The translations under genes were made by a program, and so were the position numbers. Below the pieces are notes generated by a model that did not search any database, was not told the DNA's origin, and saw only the letters and a list, made by a program, of their open reading frames with translations. This document shows positions 61,798 through 64,000 of a DNA stretch of 64,000 nucleotides, piece after piece. Position 1 is the first letter of the stretch. Each line of letters begins with the position of its first letter. Source of the DNA: Faecalicatena contorta (GTDB taxonomy: Bacteria; Bacillota; Clostridia; Lachnospirales; Lachnospiraceae); contig NZ_JAFBIX010000019.1 of assembly GCF_021531895.1 (NCBI RefSeq), positions 1 through 64,000 of the forward strand, in the 5' to 3' direction.

Positions 61798-63153
61798 ATG
61801 GAAACAACAAAAAAGAAATGGCCATTTGGTTTCTATGTATGTAGTTTCTCTTTCACTCTTGAAAGACTTGCATACTACGCTGCTAAATGGGGCGTTGCCA
61901 TCTTCATCGTTCTTTCTGCAGCAGAAGGAGGTCTTGGACTTTCCAAAGCTGAGGGTGCGTTGATGAGTTCCAACCTGGTAGCATTTACTTATATCACACC
62001 AGTTATCGGTGGATACATTGCTGACCGTTGGATTAGCCCAAGACTCCTCGTTCCAATCGGAGAGATTTTAATGGGTCTTGGTTATTTATGTGCATGGCAG
62101 GCACAGAGCAAAGGTATGGTTTGGGTTATGATTATCCTGATTGCTATCGGTACAGGTTTCTTCAAAGGAAATGTATCTGGTATCAACGGACGTCTGTTCC
62201 CATTAGCTGACGCAGATACTTTGGACTCTATCTTCAGTATCCAGTATTCATTCGTTAATATTGGTTCATTCTGCGGAACAACATTCCTGACTCTTGTTGC
62301 TACAAACTACAGCTATCGCTTCATGTTCCTTCTTTGCGGAATCTTCATGTTCATCGACTGTGCATGGTGGCTCTTTGGAATGAAGTTCTTAGGTGATGCT
62401 GGTAAGAAACCATTCCTTGTTGACAACAGAACTGAAGATGTTGACAAAGCTGACAAAGAGAAAGACAATGCTCCTCTTACAAAGCTTGAGAAAAATCGTG
62501 TTATCGCTATCTTAATCGTAACACTGTTCTCTGGTGTATTCTGGTTAATCTGGTACATGGCTTACATGCCAGTTTACTATGAATTTGGTCCAATTGAGCA
62601 GGGCGGTTCCGGATGGGCTAACTGGAACATCGGTTCTTTCCAGATGCCTACTGCATGGTTTGACTCTATGAATGGTCTTCTTTGTATTATTCTTTGTCCT
62701 GTATTCGCTGGAATCTGGGCTAAGATGAAACAAAGACCACAGGGCGACTGGGGAATGTTCACAAAGACATCTGTAGGTATTATTATCCTTGGTCTTTGTA
62801 CAGCATCCATGGTACTTGCTGCATTCCTTAGCGGTGAAGGAACAAAAGATCCAGTTGGTATCTGGGTTATCATCCTGACAGCTGTTGCTATGTCTGTCGG
62901 TGAAGTTATCTTCTCACCACTTGGAAACTCTTTCATCAACAAATATGCTCCTAAGAAACTGCTTGGAACATTGCTTGGTGTATGGCCACTCATCATTTTC
63001 TTCGCTGGAAAAGGATATGGTCCACTTTACAACTTCCTTGCACAGTTCTCATTCGTTAAAGCTTACGGTATCGTTACAATCCTGATCATCGCCTGCGGTG
63101 TTATCATGTTAGCGTTCACGAAGAAATTTGACGAAATGGTTGGCGGTAAATAA
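61798..63153 (+). CDS. POT-family peptide:proton symporter
   Basis: A 451-residue major-facilitator protein with about 12-14 hydrophobic segments. The first helix carries a POT-like motif, TLERLAYYAAKWG (family ExxER-x-x-YY). GGYIADRWISP is the MFS loop 2-3 motif, and GTGFFKGNVSGINGRLF matches the family's second signature with Lys at the Pro position. It probably imports di- and tripeptides with protons. The gene before an X-Pro aminopeptidase fits peptide use. GGAGG lies 7 bases before the ATG; a longer frame upstream crosses the promoter. Confidence 0.85.
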   Translation: METTKKKWPFGFYVCSFSFTLERLAYYAAKWGVAIFIVLSAAEGGLGLSKAEGALMSSNLVAFTYITPVIGGYIADRWISPRLLVPIGEILMGLGYLCAWQAQSKGMVWVMIILIAIGTGFFKGNVSGINGRLFPLADADTLDSIFSIQYSFVNIGSFCGTTFLTLVATNYSYRFMFLLCGIFMFIDCAWWLFGMKFLGDAGKKPFLVDNRTEDVDKADKEKDNAPLTKLEKNRVIAILIVTLFSGVFWLIWYMAYMPVYYEFGPIEQGGSGWANWNIGSFQMPTAWFDSMNGLLCIILCPVFAGIWAKMKQRPQGDWGMFTKTSVGIIILGLCTASMVLAAFLSGEGTKDPVGIWVIILTAVAMSVGEVIFSPLGNSFINKYAPKKLLGTLLGVWPLIIFFAGKGYGPLYNFLAQFSFVKAYGIVTILIIACGVIMLAFTKKFDEMVGGK

Positions 63154-63189
63154 GTCAATACATAAAAGGATTTACTTTTTGAAGGAAAG

Positions 63190-63218
63190 GGCTCCCGGTT
63201 CCCCGGGAGCCTTTTTTT
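63190..63218 (+). terminator. Intrinsic terminator after the POT gene
   Basis: Perfect 9-bp GC stem GGCTCCCGG/CCGGGAGCC (63190-63198 with 63203-63211), 4-base loop, followed by seven T. Confidence 0.95.
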
Positions 63219-63294
63219 CTACAGGAAATCACATTTTCCAAAATATATCTGTGTATTTCATAATGAAATTACAATATAAAGGAGGCAATTGATT

Positions 63295-64000
63295 ATGACA
63301 ATTGTAGCAGAAAGAATTGCAAAACTTCGTGCTTTGATGGCTGAAAAAGGGATTGATGCATATGTTGTTCCTACTGCCGATTTCCATCAGAGCGAGTATG
63401 TAGGAGAACATTTTAAGGCAAGAAAATTCATTACCGGATTCAGTGGCTCTTATGGTACAGCCGTGATTACAAAAGATGACGGTGGTCTATGGACAGATGG
63501 AAGGTACTTCTTCCAGGCAACTAACGAACTGGAAGGAAGCGGCATCCGACTGATGAAAATGTTCGTGGGTGATACTCCATCTATCACAGAATATTTATGC
63601 GATAATGTACCAGAAGGCGGCACGGTAGGCTTCGATGGCCGTGTGCTTTCCATGGGAGAAGGTCAGGAATATGAAGATGCATTAACAGCAAAGAATATTC
63701 AGATTGATTATTCTGAAGATTTGATTGATGCAATCTGGGAAGACCGTCCATCTCTTTCTAAAAAACCAGCATTCTTCCTGGAAGAAAAATATTCTGGCGA
63801 GAGTACAGCTTCCAAACTTGCACGCGTGAGAAAGAAAATGGAAGAAAACGGAGCAGATACACATATCATTGCTTCTCTTGATGATGTATGCTGGCTTCTG
63901 AATGTCCGTGGAGATGATATCGATTTCTTCCCATTACTGCTTTCCTATGCAATCGTAACCATGGATGCTGTTGAACTATATGTTGACGACTCCAAACTGG
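63295..64000 (+). CDS. X-Pro aminopeptidase (aminopeptidase P family), 5' part
   Basis: The first 235 codons of a gene cut by the window edge. The N-terminal creatinase-like domain is clear: RIAKLRALMAEKGIDAYVVPTAD, the GFSGSYGTAVITKDDGGLWTDGRYF segment and ASLDDVCWLLNVRGDDI (landmarks only). The metal-binding pita-bread catalytic domain lies beyond the window. GGAGG is 9 bases before the ATG. It probably removes N-terminal residues before proline and follows the peptide transporter, but a strong terminator separates the two. Confidence 0.92.
   Translation, partial: MTIVAERIAKLRALMAEKGIDAYVVPTADFHQSEYVGEHFKARKFITGFSGSYGTAVITKDDGGLWTDGRYFFQATNELEGSGIRLMKMFVGDTPSITEYLCDNVPEGGTVGFDGRVLSMGEGQEYEDALTAKNIQIDYSEDLIDAIWEDRPSLSKKPAFFLEEKYSGESTASKLARVRKKMEENGADTHIIASLDDVCWLLNVRGDDIDFFPLLLSYAIVTMDAVELYVDDSKL

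Overview
The window is a stretch of chromosome from a low-GC, spore-forming, anaerobic Firmicute, most probably a gut Lachnospiraceae (Dorea/Blautia/Mediterraneibacter-like; the genus cannot be fixed from the sequence alone). The evidence is a spore set (alpha/beta SASP, SpoVB, SpoIIM, GerW), an Rnf complex, a Na+-pumping biotin decarboxylase, ispH next to an S1-domain protein, the recA-recX-rny order, and A/T-rich genes with strong AGGAGG ribosome-binding sites. Nearly all genes lie on the minus strand. The exceptions are spoVB, hicB, apbE, a POT transporter and a truncated aminopeptidase at the right edge. No rRNA, tRNA, CRISPR array, prophage or intact transposase was seen.

Layout. 1-442: a GC-rich palindrome and a broken orotate-phosphoribosyltransferase-like fragment. 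443-2819: ilvC, ilvN and a HAD phosphatase, with a response-regulator stub at 2915-3103. 3187-8806: a glycolytic block (gap, pgk, tpiA, an esterase, gpmI). 8971-13010: an iron-sulfur/tRNA-thiolation operon (iscR, iscS, iscU, mnmA, PHP phosphatase) with an apparent Rrf2-type operator. 13139-15705: spoVB, spoIIM and a Nudix hydrolase. 15721-19112: recA-recX-rny behind a textbook LexA box. 19288-25105: an alpha-glucosidase, YbaK, a DacF-type carboxypeptidase, scpB, scpA and a phosphoesterase. 25106-25958: an 853-bp gene-free region holding two related 330-nt palindromic elements. 25959-28208: a second carboxypeptidase, a solitary HicB, a candidate small RNA and a SASP. 28276-32878: recG, fakA-like, asp23-like and rpmB. 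33050-43129: small sporulation and envelope genes, a class B PBP/FtsW pair, U32 peptidase, zapA, ruvBA, and two genes often found with electron-transfer complexes. 43258-50394: apbE, two small membrane proteins, and rnfCDGEAB. 50575-56008: S1 protein, ispH, cmk, a YcxB-like protein, a BaiN-like flavoprotein and an RpiR regulator. 56172-61458: a five-gene biotin-dependent Na+ decarboxylase or transcarboxylase cluster. 61798-64000: a POT peptide transporter and an X-Pro aminopeptidase.

The genes combine into recognisable modules. IscS/IscU supply sulfur to MnmA under IscR. ApbE probably attaches FMN to RnfG and RnfD. Rnf and the decarboxylase are both ion-pumping machines typical of anaerobes. 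The PBP/FtsW pair, ZapA, two carboxypeptidases and ScpAB serve the wall, division and chromosome segregation.

The most unusual feature is the pair of elements at 25170-25495 (plus) and 25626-25956 (minus). They share conserved unpaired blocks, but their long helices and two apical hairpins have entirely different sequences that stay self-complementary in each copy. The helix mismatches located become G-U wobbles only when each copy is read in its own homologous orientation. This is what a structured RNA, or a folded single-stranded DNA, would leave, and I do not recognise the class.
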